A DNA stretch of 64,000 bases from assembly GCA_963741845.1 (NCBI GenBank), contig CAVUJV010000030.1, forward strand, positions 33,746 through 97,745, given 5' to 3'. The translations under genes were made by a program, and so were the position numbers. The notes under the pieces were generated by a model, which saw nothing but the letters and a program-made list of their open reading frames with translations, did no database searches and was not told the DNA's origin. The stretch comes from Roseiarcus sp963741845 (GTDB taxonomy: Bacteria > Pseudomonadota > Alphaproteobacteria > Rhizobiales > Beijerinckiaceae). Position 1 is the stretch's first letter. Every line of letters begins with the position of its first letter. Shown here piece after piece: positions 56,370 to 64,000 of the stretch.

Positions 56370-57928
56370 CGCTTCTGCGTATCCATGTGTCGGGCCATTG
56401 CCGCCGGCGCTTCGCCGAGCGCCGCCCGCATGATCGTGCCTTCGCTGATCTCGCCCGCCTTGCCGTCAAGTTCGCGCACGATGCGGCCGCCATACATGAC
56501 GAGCACGCGGTGGCACAAATTGACCAGTTCCTCGATCTCCGTGGAGTAGAGGAGCACCGCGCCGCCGGCCTGAATATAGTCGTTCATCAATAGGTAGATC
56601 TCATGCTTGGTCCCGACGTCGACGCCGCGGGTCGGGTCGAACATGAGAAGCACGCGGCTTTGCGCGAGCAGCCATTTGGCGATGGCGATCTTCTGCTGGT
56701 TGCCGCCACTGAAGGCGCCGACGCGCGTGTAGAGCGCTCGCGGGTCGACCTGCACGCGTTCCAGGGCGGCGGCGACGCCGTCGGTCTCGGCGCGACGGTC
56801 GATCAGCCCACCGCGCATGAAGCGCTTGAGGACCGGCATCGAAACGTTGCTGCGGCCATCAAGGTGCAGGAACAGGGCTTCGGTCTTTCGCTCCTCCGGC
56901 ACAAGGCTGATACCGAGGCTCGCCCTGATCGCGTCTTTCGGCGAGGTAAGCGTGACGGCGGCGCCATCAATCTCGATGCGGCCGCGGGTGAGGGGGGTCG
57001 CCCCGAAAAGGGCCAGAAAGAGCTCCTGCTGGCCCATGCCCTGCAGGCCCGCAACGCCCAGAATCTCGCCAGGATGCAGGTCGAGGGTGATGTCGCTCAG
57101 ACGCTTGGCGGTCGCAATCCCCCTTGTGCTGACGACGGACCGGCCTCCCGAACGGAATGGGGGCTTGGGCGGGAAAGTGGCGCTGAGCGAGCGGCCGATG
57201 ATCAGCTCGATGACTTGGTCGTCGGTCACCTCGGAAAGGGCGAAGGTGCCGGTATCCTTGCCGTTGCGCAGGACGGTCAGCCTGTCGCAGAACATCCGCA
57301 CTTCGGGAATCCGGTGCGAGATGAAGACGACCGTGGCGCCCGCGGATTTCAGATCTGCGATGATGCCGCCGAGCCAATCGATGTCCCTTCCGGAAAGACT
57401 CGAAGTCGGCTCGTCAAGAAGAAGGATCTGCGGCTTGCGAAATATTGCCCGGGCGATTTCGATCTTCTGGCGGACGCTCAGATCCATGCCGCGGACTTCA
57501 CGGCGGGGATCGACGTCGCCAAGGCCGACGCGGGCAAGATGCTCCGATACCAGGTTCCGTCCATGGCGATCCCTGAGCTGGCCGGCGAACCCGGTCGGTG
57601 CGTAGGGCAGCAGCATATTCTCCGCGACCGTCAGATCGGGAACTAGGGTGAGTTCCTGAAATGCCGTCTGGAGACCAAAGCGATGCGCATCACGGGGGCT
57701 GGCCAGACGAACCTCGGCGCCGCGGATAAAAAGCTCGCCATCGTCCGGCCGGACCAGTCCGCTGAGAATCTTGACCAGCGTCGACTTGCCCGCGCCGTTC
57801 TCGCCGAGCAGGGCGTGGACCTCGCCACTCTTCACATCGAAGCTTGCGCCAGCAAGCGCTATCGTGGCGCCGAAAGCCTTGGTGACTTTCCTCGCGGCGA
57901 TCGCGTCAACACCGGGCACGGTTGGCAT
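56366..57928 (-). CDS. Sugar ABC transporter ATP-binding protein (RbsA/MglA type)
   Basis: 520 residues with two nucleotide-binding domains. First: Walker A GENGAGKSTLVKILSG, degenerate signature DLSVRQKIEIARA, Walker B ILLLDEPTSSLSG, FISHRIPE. Second: GVAGLQGMGQQELFLALFG (degenerate Walker A), signature FSGGNQQKIAIAKWL, LLMFDPTRGVDVGTK. The typical asymmetry of ribose/galactose-type importers is seen. Sits between the binding-protein gene and the fused permease in one operon. Confidence 0.9.
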   Translation of the reverse strand: MPTVPGVDAIAARKVTKAFGATIALAGASFDVKSGEVHALLGENGAGKSTLVKILSGLVRPDDGELFIRGAEVRLASPRDAHRFGLQTAFQELTLVPDLTVAENMLLPYAPTGFAGQLRDRHGRNLVSEHLARVGLGDVDPRREVRGMDLSVRQKIEIARAIFRKPQILLLDEPTSSLSGRDIDWLGGIIADLKSAGATVVFISHRIPEVRMFCDRLTVLRNGKDTGTFALSEVTDDQVIELIIGRSLSATFPPKPPFRSGGRSVVSTRGIATAKRLSDITLDLHPGEILGVAGLQGMGQQELFLALFGATPLTRGRIEIDGAAVTLTSPKDAIRASLGISLVPEERKTEALFLHLDGRSNVSMPVLKRFMRGGLIDRRAETDGVAAALERVQVDPRALYTRVGAFSGGNQQKIAIAKWLLAQSRVLLMFDPTRGVDVGTKHEIYLLMNDYIQAGGAVLLYSTEIEELVNLCHRVLVMYGGRIVRELDGKAGEISEGTIMRAALGEAPAAMARHMDTQKR

Positions 57929-58042
57929 TCGGTCTGACCTGCATCAAGCCCCGACGCGGTGAACGGCAAAGGCAGGATATGCGGGAAGAACCCATGACCC
58001 AGCCCTCCCGCATCCGCCAAGCGAGGCAACTGCGTTTGAAGA

Positions 58043-58074
58043 CGCAAAAGCGCCCGGGCAATGCGCCCGAGCGC
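58043..58074 (-). terminator. Hairpin downstream of the binding-protein gene
   Basis: On the minus strand GCGCTCGGGC, five-base loop, GCCCGGGCGC then TTTTGCGTC. A 10-bp stem with one mismatch and a short T-run, right after the binding-protein stop at 58088. It could lower readthrough into the ATPase and permease genes, as is common for abundant binding proteins. Confidence 0.6.
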
Positions 58075-58087
58075 CTGACTGCCTGGA

Positions 58088-59212
58088 CTATTCCTCGGGC
58101 TGGCCGACCAGGGCGCCCTGGAGGCCAACCTCGGGAGTGTCCTTCGAGTAAATCGAAGCAAACCAACCGGGGTTCGAAATGAGCGAGGGCTGGAAGACGT
58201 TGCAGCCATCGGCCATTTCCTGCCAAGTGCCTTCCTTGCAGAGCTTGATCTGCTCGCTGGTGAAGAGCGGCAGGGGCAGGGTGGTCATCTTCGGCACGTC
58301 CTTGCCTTCAAGCTTCATGAAGGCGTTCTTGAGGGCGAGCGCACCGGAGTACGGGGGCGAGGCGTAGGAAATGCTGGGGACGCCCATCGGCGCATAGGGG
58401 CCGCCGCCGCCTTCGACTTCCGTGCCTGCCGGCAACATCTGAATACGATGGCCGTTGGAGCCTTCGCCGGCGCAAGGCTTCATCTTGTCTGCGGGAATGC
58501 CAGCTTCCCGCATCATCGAGAAGGCGGTGAAGCAGCCCGCCTGCATCCACAGGCCGTCGATCGTCTCCCACGGATGGGTGGCGAGAATCTTCGAAAGCTC
58601 GCTGCGGGCGACTTGCTGGGACCACATGCCATTGCCTTCGGCGACGATTTTGATCCCCGGGTTCTTTTCGAAGACGGCCTTGGCCGCGGCGGTACGCGCC
58701 GTGTCGACTGACGTGCCCGGAACGCCCGTGATGACGACAACATTGCCTTTTCCGCCGAGCTTGTCGACGAGCCATTGCGCGGGCTCACGGCCGGCGGCGT
58801 CCTGGTCGATGGTCGTGTTGTAAGCGCAGGGTTCGGTGATGATCGAGTCATAGGCAAAAATGAGGACGCCCTTGTCGCAGGCGCTCTTCACCACCTGGTT
58901 CAAGGCAGTGGGCGAGATCGGATAGACGACGATGGCGTCGGCTCCGGCCTGAACCATAGCGTTGATCTGTTGGATCTGGCGTTGCGCGTTCGGGCCGGCG
59001 ACCTGCACGCCAAGCGTCACCTTGTCCCTCATGAGCTTCGAGCCGGCCATGGCCTTGACCATGTTGGCGGCCTCGGCCTGCCAGTCATTCCCGATGTAGC
59101 TCATGCTGAGATACATCTTGTAGGTCTTGGCCTCGGCCGTCTGCGCGAGCGATAGCGCTGCGCCGAAGCCGAGGGCGCAACCCAGCACGTGAGTCAGCAG
59201 TTTGGTTGTCAT
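58088..59212 (-). CDS. Sugar ABC transporter substrate-binding protein
   Basis: 374-residue periplasmic binding protein (Peripla_BP_4 family). The signal peptide (LLTHVLGCALGFGAALSLAQ, cleaved near AEA-K) precedes YKMYLSMSYIGNDWQAEAAN. Family features: QINAMVQAGADAIVVYPISP, KGVLIFAYDSIITEPCAYNT and GKGNVVVITGVPGTSVDTAR. ATG 59212 with GGGAGGAG. First gene of an operon with the RbsA-type ATPase and the fused permease; the sugar cannot be named. Confidence 0.88.
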   Translation of the reverse strand: MTTKLLTHVLGCALGFGAALSLAQTAEAKTYKMYLSMSYIGNDWQAEAANMVKAMAGSKLMRDKVTLGVQVAGPNAQRQIQQINAMVQAGADAIVVYPISPTALNQVVKSACDKGVLIFAYDSIITEPCAYNTTIDQDAAGREPAQWLVDKLGGKGNVVVITGVPGTSVDTARTAAAKAVFEKNPGIKIVAEGNGMWSQQVARSELSKILATHPWETIDGLWMQAGCFTAFSMMREAGIPADKMKPCAGEGSNGHRIQMLPAGTEVEGGGGPYAPMGVPSISYASPPYSGALALKNAFMKLEGKDVPKMTTLPLPLFTSEQIKLCKEGTWQEMADGCNVFQPSLISNPGWFASIYSKDTPEVGLQGALVGQPEE

Positions 59213-59319
59213 GGCTTTCTCCTCCCTTTTCATAGAGTTCGCCGGCTCGTCCGCGGTTACTCGACGGAAGGACCCACGCTCTATTTCTTTATTTCTTTGT
59301 CGCCTGCGGCGATCTCGTA

Positions 59320-59333
59320 ACTGTGATCACAGT
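59320..59333. promoter_or_regulatory. Perfect 14-bp palindrome upstream of the sugar ABC operon
   Basis: ACTGTGATCACAGT is a perfect palindrome 108 bases before the start of the binding-protein gene. It resembles a symmetric TGTGA-type (CRP-like) or GntR operator core. A GntR-type remnant lies next to it at 59.4-59.6 kb, whose former target this may be. Inference only. Confidence 0.4.
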
Positions 59334-59414
59334 CGCCGAAGCGGCAGTTTCTGTCAATTAGCTTCGCTGCCGAGAGCGGGCCCGTGACTCGAATCCGGGC
59401 CGGAGACAACTCTG

Positions 59415-59718
59415 TCAGGCGTTTTGGAAAGGTAGAGGTGGATGCGCCCGGCCAGCGCCCGCGATGTCGCTGACGATCGCCGCCCGCGCTGCGGCAGCAT
59501 CTCGCCGTTTCAAGGCGGCGACCGCCTTGTGGTGCTGCTCGTTCGAGAACTCTACGTGCCCTTGGCTCAACGCCGACAGCGTTTTCCTCGGCTGTAAATA
59601 TGCGCTGCCCTTGATGCGTGAGAACCAACTCGCGCGCCAGCGCCATAGCAGCGGCGCGCCCAATTCCCTGCGCCGCGCCCGTGACCAGTGAGGTCTTTCC
59701 GCGAACGCGCGCGCTCAC
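59415..59718 (-). pseudogene. Fusion scar: SDR N-terminus joined to GntR C-terminus
   Basis: The GTG at 59718 overlaps the acyl-CoA dehydrogenase stop (GTGA) and starts a short-chain dehydrogenase (GKTSLVTGAAQGIGRAAAMA). After about 30 codons the sequence turns into the end of a GntR/FadR-type FCD domain (SNEQHHKAVAALKRRDAAAA … RAAIVSDIAG), in another frame, and stops. Neither part can be functional. It records a deletion that removed the rest of an SDR gene and most of a GntR regulator. Confidence 0.65.
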
Positions 59719-61020
59719 CCCCGATCCTTCGGGCGCGGCCAAAGGCCACCATCCGCCCAATCCTCGGCTTCCTCCAGCGACAGCGGTTCGGCGCGCCCGC
59801 CGGTGCGCGCGGGATCTGTGTTGAGCCACCGGCGCAATTCAAGCTTGCCAATCTGGTTGCGGTGCACCTCGTCGGGCCCATCGGCGAGTCGCAGAAGCCG
59901 CGTCGTCGCGAGCGCCGCCGCGAGGAAATGATCGTTGCTTGTGCCGCCTCCGCCGAAGGCCTGGATCGCCCAGTCAACAATCGTCTGGGCCATACTGGGC
60001 GCCACAACCTTGATCATGGCGATCTCTTGCCGCGCCGCCTTGTTGCCCACATTATCCATCATGTGGGCGGCCTTCAGCGTCAGAAGCCGCGCCTGTTCGA
60101 TCTTGATGCGCGCTTCCGCGATTCTCTCGAGTGTCACCGTCTGTTCCGCGATTGGCTTTCCGAATGCGACGCGGTTGTTTGCGCGACGGCACATGCGCTC
60201 CAGCACGCGTTCGGAGAGACCAACGAGCCGCATGCAGTGATGGATGCGGCCCGGCCCGAGCCGCCCCTGCGCGATCTCAAATCCACGGCCCTCGCCAAGG
60301 AGCATATTGGTCGCCGGGACACGCACGTCGGTGAAGGTCACTTCCGATGCTCGATCAGGAACGCCATAGAAGCCGAGTACGGGAAGCGAGCGCACGACAC
60401 GCACGCCGCGCGCATCCTTCGGCACGAGGATCATCGACTGGCGCTTATGACGATCGGAATTCTGCGGGTCGGTCTGCCCCATGAAGATGACAATCTTGCA
60501 CCGGGGATCGGTCGCGCCGGTCGTGTACCACTTGCGACCGTTGATGACGTAGTCGTCGCCATCCCTGACGATCGAACTCGCGACATTGGTCGCGTCCGAA
60601 GAGGCGACATCCGGCTCGGTCATCGCGAATGCGGATCGGATTTCGCCATCGAGTAAGCGGCTTCAGCCAGCGATCTTTCTGCGCCTCGGTCCCGTAGCGC
60701 AAGATCGTCTCCATGTTCCCGGTGTCGGGGGCGCTGCAGTTGAAAACTTCCGGGGCGAGATGGGAGCGGCCCATGATTTCGCACAGGGGCGCGTATTCGA
60801 GATTGCTCAGGCCGCCCTCGTGCGGCGGCAGGAAAAGGTTCCATAAACCGCACTCTTTTGCGAGGAGCTTCAGCTCCTCGACAACCGGGTGGACGGCCCA
60901 CGGTCCGAGCCTCTCGGCCTCCTGATAGAAGCGCCGCTCGTTCGGATAGATGTGCTCCGCCATAAAGCTCCGGATGCGCCCCGCCAGCTCGCGACTGCGT
61001 TCGCTTTGAGTGATGTCCAA
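59715..61020 (-). CDS. Acyl-CoA dehydrogenase, one frameshift
   Basis: About 435 residues, flavoenzyme that introduces the alpha-beta double bond in acyl-CoA. N-terminal helical domain: GRIRSFMAEHIYPNERRFYQ, CGLWNLFLPPHEGGLSNLEY, EVFNCSAPDTGNMETILRYG. FAD/substrate loop: FAMTEPDVASSDATN. C-terminal: GPGRIHHCMRLVGLSERVLE, FGKPIAEQTVTLERIAEARI, IQAFGGGGTSNDHFLAAALA, DGPDEVHRNQIGKLELRRW. One extra base at about 60655 splits WLKPL from LDGEIRSAF. It resembles the ACAD10/11-like branch. The upstream remnant of an AMP ligase (61.0 kb) suggests that both served one pathway. Confidence 0.85.
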
Positions 61021-61032
61021 GCATAGTCTCCA

Positions 61033-61322
61033 CTAGCGGCTGCGTATTTCGTCCCTGAGCGTATTGCGCATGATCTTCCGCGTCGCCGTCTTGAGCAATT
61101 CCTCGACCACACGAATTTCCACCGGGCACTTGCAAGCGGCGAGGCGTTCGCGGCAGAAGCTAGAAAGCGCCGTTACATCGATTTGAAAACCTGGGCTCGC
61201 GGAAACGAAGGCGACCACCGTCTCTCCGCGATAGGAATCGGGCCCCCAACCACCGCGGCCTCTCGCACGCCTGGAAAAGCGTAAAGCACGTCTTCAACCT
61301 CGCGCGGCCACACCTCAAAACG
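61033..61322 (-). pseudogene. AMP-dependent acyl-CoA ligase C-terminal fragment
   Basis: The C-terminal subdomain of an adenylate-forming enzyme only: VWPREVEDVLYAFPGVREAA, VVGGPIPIAE, then after a frame change VVAFVSASPGFQIDVTALSS, LAACKCPVEIRVVEELLKTA and TRKIMRNTLRDEIRSR. The N-terminal 400 residues are missing; the sequence ends at about 61320 exactly where transposase sequence begins. Downstream the acyl-CoA dehydrogenase follows after 12 bases. Confidence 0.75.
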
Positions 61323-61705
61323 GGACAAGGCTGCGGCGCTGAAGCTTCTCAAGCGCATCATGAAGAAATATGGCCGGCCGCGGAAGATCGTCACTGGCGG
61401 GCTTTGCTTTTATTCCGCGGCGATGAAAGAGGTCGGCGCCGCAGATCGGCGCGAGGCTGGTGGCCGTCTCAACAATCGGGCGGAGAATTCGCACCAACCA
61501 TTTCAACGACGGGAGCGGGCGATGCAACGGTTTCGAAGCCTGAAGACGCTCCCAGAAGTTCAGCTCAGGTCCACAACCAATTCAATCAAGAGCGCCATCT
61601 CGTCCCCCGGCAGATTTACAAACAGAGACGCTCGGCCGCATTGGCGGAGGGGCGCGCCCTTGCGGCGTCAGATGGTTCATTTGAAGGGGGCGCGTGCCCT
61701 ACGAG
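61318..61705 (+). mobile_element. IS6-family transposase C-terminal remnant
   Basis: The DDE transposase end of an IS6-type element: RDKAAALKLLKRIMKKYGRP, KIVTGGLCFYSAAMKEVGAA, DRREAGGRLNNRAENSHQPF and RRERAMQRFRSLKTL, then in another frame AQVHNQFNQERHLVPRQIYK and QRRSAALAE. The TDGL aspartate of the DDE triad is altered to TGGL, and the N-terminal half is gone, so it is dead. Its left end abuts the cut ligase gene. I could not identify terminal inverted repeats. Confidence 0.75.
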
Positions 61706-62045
61706 TTGACGAACCACCGTTACTTTGACAAGGCCACCCGAAGCGCGCATCCCGTTCGGCCCTGGTGGGCAAGGTCTGCGCGACGAGCGCGCCTTTGCCG
61801 GGTGGTTAGCGAAGGCATCAGATCCGGGCCCGGATATGGGCATGAAGGGCGGCGCTGCCCGAAGGCCCAGCCTCGTTGGCTCGCGGTGGACTGCTCGCGT
61901 GGTCGTCAACCGGCGAGCGAATGTTTTGGTTGACCCGGAACAGGTTTCGGAGGCTATTGCTTAGAACAAAACGTGTTGTTTCGAGAGGGCCTACACTTAC
62001 TCGGCTACATGACCGCCGTCATTCGTTCAAGTTGCGGCGTAAGAC
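61706..62045. other. Gap without recognisable gene
   Basis: No coding feature supported between the transposase remnant and the next binding-protein gene. Short open frames exist (for example one ending VVNRRANVLVDPEQVSEAIA at 61964), but they lack start signals and recognisable domains. Probably debris of the insertion. Confidence 0.5.
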
Positions 62046-62111
62046 ATGCAACCTACGGAACAAATCTATTCGGCGCGAAGGCGCGAACTCGAAAAATGGG
62101 AGGAAAGCAGC

Positions 62112-63245
62112 ATGAAAGTTGAAGTCAGCCACTTTGCCTTGCTCACAGGCGCTGTCGCGCTTGCTGGGATGTTGGCCGCACGCCTGCCCTGGCCGACGCC
62201 GTATCGGACGCTAAGGCCGCGGTCGTGAAATATGCCGGGCCCCAGACAACCTGGGAAGGGCCGACCAAGGCGCCGAAGCCCGAGGCTGGCAAGAAAATCG
62301 TCTTCCTGTCCGGCGACGAGCAGAACGACATTTCCCATCTCTATGGCGTCTACATCAAGGAAGCGGGCGAGAAGCTTGGATGGAACGTCACCGTCATCGA
62401 CGGCAAAGGTAGTCCCACATCCTGGCTCGCTGGCCTGAACCAGGCGATCGCGCTCAAGCCGGACGGCATCGCGATGTTCGCCGACGCCGCGAGCCTGCAG
62501 GATCCAATCAAGGCCGGCGTTGCCCAGGGAATCAAATTCGTCGGCCTCCACGCCGCGGGCCTACCCGGGCCACAGCCCGATCTCAATCTCTTCGTCAACA
62601 TCCAAGAGGATCCCCGCGAGATCGGCAAGGCCGAGGCTGACTGGGCAATCGCAGAATTGACGGCAAGGCCCATGTGGTCGTGCTCAGCCACAACGAATAT
62701 GCAATCGCCAAAGTCAAATCCACCGCGACCAGGAACGAGATCGAGAAATGCCCTGGCTGCAAAGTGCTCGATTATGTCAACTCTCCAGCGTCCGAAGCGG
62801 CGCAGCGTCAGCCGCAGCTGACGACGAGCTGGGTTCAGCGCTTCGGGCTGCCGCTCTAGCGACTCGGTCGGTGACAACGACTTTGATTTCGCCGTGCCGG
62901 TGCTGCGCTCGGGCGGGGTCGATCCCAGTCAGGCGAAACTGATCGGCGCCGATGGGAATCGTTCCGCTTACGACCAAATCCGCAAGGGCGATCAATATCA
63001 GGTGGTGACGGTCAGCGAGCCAATCGAGTTGCAGGCGTGGCAGGCGATCGATGAACTCAATCGCGCGTTCCACGGCGAACCGTCGAGCGGGTTCGTGCAG
63101 CCGCCATTCCTGGTCACCAAGGAGAACATCCACTCGGAAGGCGGCGACCAGAACACCTTCATCCCCAGCAACAACTACAAGCAGCACTATCTCGAAACCT
63201 GGGGTGTGAATAGCTTTGAGGCATCCCCGGCGGGACCGATCCGCT
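62112..63245 (+). CDS. Sugar ABC transporter substrate-binding protein, multiply frameshifted
   Basis: About 370 residues of a Peripla_BP_4-type protein. Signal peptide FALLTGAVALAGMLAA, mature start ALADAVSDAKAAVVKYAGPQ, then KKIVFLSGDEQNDISHLYGV, GLNQAIALKPDGIAMFADAA, HVVVLSHNEYAIAKVKS (approximate join), CPGCKVLDYVNSPASE, FDFAVPVLRSGGVDPSQAKL and DGNRSAYDQIRKGDQYQVVT. Frame changes near 62190, 62660, 62860. The expected stop after ETWG is also lost, with GGGG at 63200-63203 one base too long as a possible cause. ATG 62112 has an AGGAAAG site. Followed by an ABC ATPase gene, so a second sugar importer operon. Confidence 0.75.
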
Positions 63246-63294
63246 GGGGATTGCGCCGTCTAATCGATCGAACTCAGAGCCGGAATGATCGATC

Positions 63295-64000
63295 GTGGAT
63301 CTTGTTGACCCAGCCCGTTCGAACGGCGAGCCGGCGTCGCTGCTCGCGATGACCGGGCTCGTCAAACGCTTCACCGGGACGCTCGCGCTCAATCACGTCG
63401 ATTTCGACGTTCGCCGCGGCGAGGTCCACGCGCTTCTGGGACAGAATGGCGCTGGCAAGTCGACGCTGATCAAAATATTCGCCGGGGTCTACGAAGCCGA
63501 CGCCGGCGAGATCCTGTTCGCCGGCAAACCGGCCCATCCGGGAACTGATGCGTTGCCGATCGCTTTCATCCACCAGGATCTCGGGCTCGTCGAATGGATG
63601 ACAATCGCCGAGAATGTCGCGCTCCAGACCGGCTATCCGCAATCGTGGAGCGGGCTCATTTCCTGGCCGGCGGTGAAGAACGCCGCCGCGGACGCGCTTG
63701 CGATCATGGGCAGCGATCTCGATCCCGACGCCACAATCTCCTCGCTTCCAGCCGCCGAACGCTCGCTCGTCGCCATCGGCCGAGCGCTGGCGGTCAAGTC
63801 GGACATTGTCGTTCTCGACGAACCGACCGCGGCGCTTCCTGAAGCTGACGTCGAGCGCCTGCTTGAGACGCTGCGTCGCTTGCGCGCCAACAACATTGGC
63901 GTGGTCTACGTCACCCATCGGCTGGACGAAGTGCTGCGCATCGCCGACCGAGTGACCGTCCTTCGCGACGGACGCCGGCTGGCGACGGTCCAGGCGAACG
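63295..64000 (+). CDS. Sugar ABC transporter ATP-binding protein, partial
   Basis: First 235 residues of an RbsA/MglA-type ATPase; the rest lies beyond the right edge. Sequence: GLVKRFTGTLALNHVDFDVR, Walker A GQNGAGKSTLIKIFAG, Q-loop FIHQDLGLVEW, a degenerate signature LPAAERSLVAIGRAL, Walker B IVVLDEPTAALPE and H-loop VTHRLDE. The start is either GTG 63295, which adds the family's usual acidic leader, or ATG 63349. The frame is intact. It follows the binding-protein gene in the same direction. Confidence 0.88.
   Translation, partial: MDLVDPARSNGEPASLLAMTGLVKRFTGTLALNHVDFDVRRGEVHALLGQNGAGKSTLIKIFAGVYEADAGEILFAGKPAHPGTDALPIAFIHQDLGLVEWMTIAENVALQTGYPQSWSGLISWPAVKNAAADALAIMGSDLDPDATISSLPAAERSLVAIGRALAVKSDIVVLDEPTAALPEADVERLLETLRRLRANNIGVVYVTHRLDEVLRIADRVTVLRDGRRLATVQAN

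Overview
The window is high-GC DNA with an alphaproteobacterial gene repertoire, most likely Hyphomicrobiales (Beijerinckiaceae- or Methylocystaceae-like). Supporting signs are an frcBCA-type sugar transporter, an mch gene (mesaconyl-CoA hydratase of the ethylmalonyl-CoA pathway) beside a YggT gene, a tRNA-Ala(CGC), DUF2852 and DUF3489/DUF2924 genes and serine recombinases typical of that class. The assignment is inference from gene content, not from a marker phylogeny.

Layout. 0-14.5 kb is mostly chromosomal housekeeping: cyclase-family hydrolase (cut by the left edge), secreted hypothetical plus alpha/beta hydrolase, serine hydrolase, YjbR-type protein, a TetR regulator with matching palindromic operators in front of itself and of a DUF2852 membrane protein gene, a UvrD/PcrA helicase, an RND efflux adaptor-pump pair and a quinone-oxidoreductase-like dehydrogenase. 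14.7-16.4 kb is an AT-richer O-antigen ligase/polymerase-like gene. 16.5-22.7 kb is a compact five-gene operon (FAD desaturase-like protein, small unknown protein, polyprenyl diphosphate synthase, saccharopine-dehydrogenase-like reductase, acetoacetate-decarboxylase-like protein) that looks like an undescribed isoprenoid pathway. A class III cyclase/AAA ATPase/TPR regulator is convergent with it (22.7-25.9 kb).

26-41 kb holds a LysM protein, two HAD phosphatases, oligopeptidase B, a Gfo/Idh oxidoreductase and aldo/keto reductase pair, the frcBCA sugar ABC operon divergent from a ROK repressor-zwf unit (a perfect 13-bp inverted repeat lies between them), and an orphan branched-chain amino-acid-type binding protein. 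About 1 kb of repeat-rich intergenic DNA follows, then a low-GC broken gene of unknown function (42.1-43.5 kb). The YggT-mch-isochorismatase-like operon and a tRNA-Ala gene end this part.

46-49.4 kb, next to the tRNA, is a serine recombinase-DUF2924-DUF3489 cassette. 49.5-64 kb is a catabolic island in decay: acyl-CoA ligase, enoyl-CoA hydratase, two SMP-30 genes (one truncated), acyl-CoA dehydrogenases (one whole, one fragment), a complete sugar ABC operon with a fused double permease, scars joining SDR and GntR fragments, an IS6-family transposase remnant cutting a second ligase gene, and the start of another sugar ABC operon that runs off the right edge.

A notable technical point: more than twenty genes carry single-base frameshifts, many at homopolymers and mostly extra bases, including genes expected to be functional (mch, RND pump, ROK repressor). 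This suggests base-calling errors as much as real decay. For such genes I give the span of the whole reconstructed gene and state where the frame changes.
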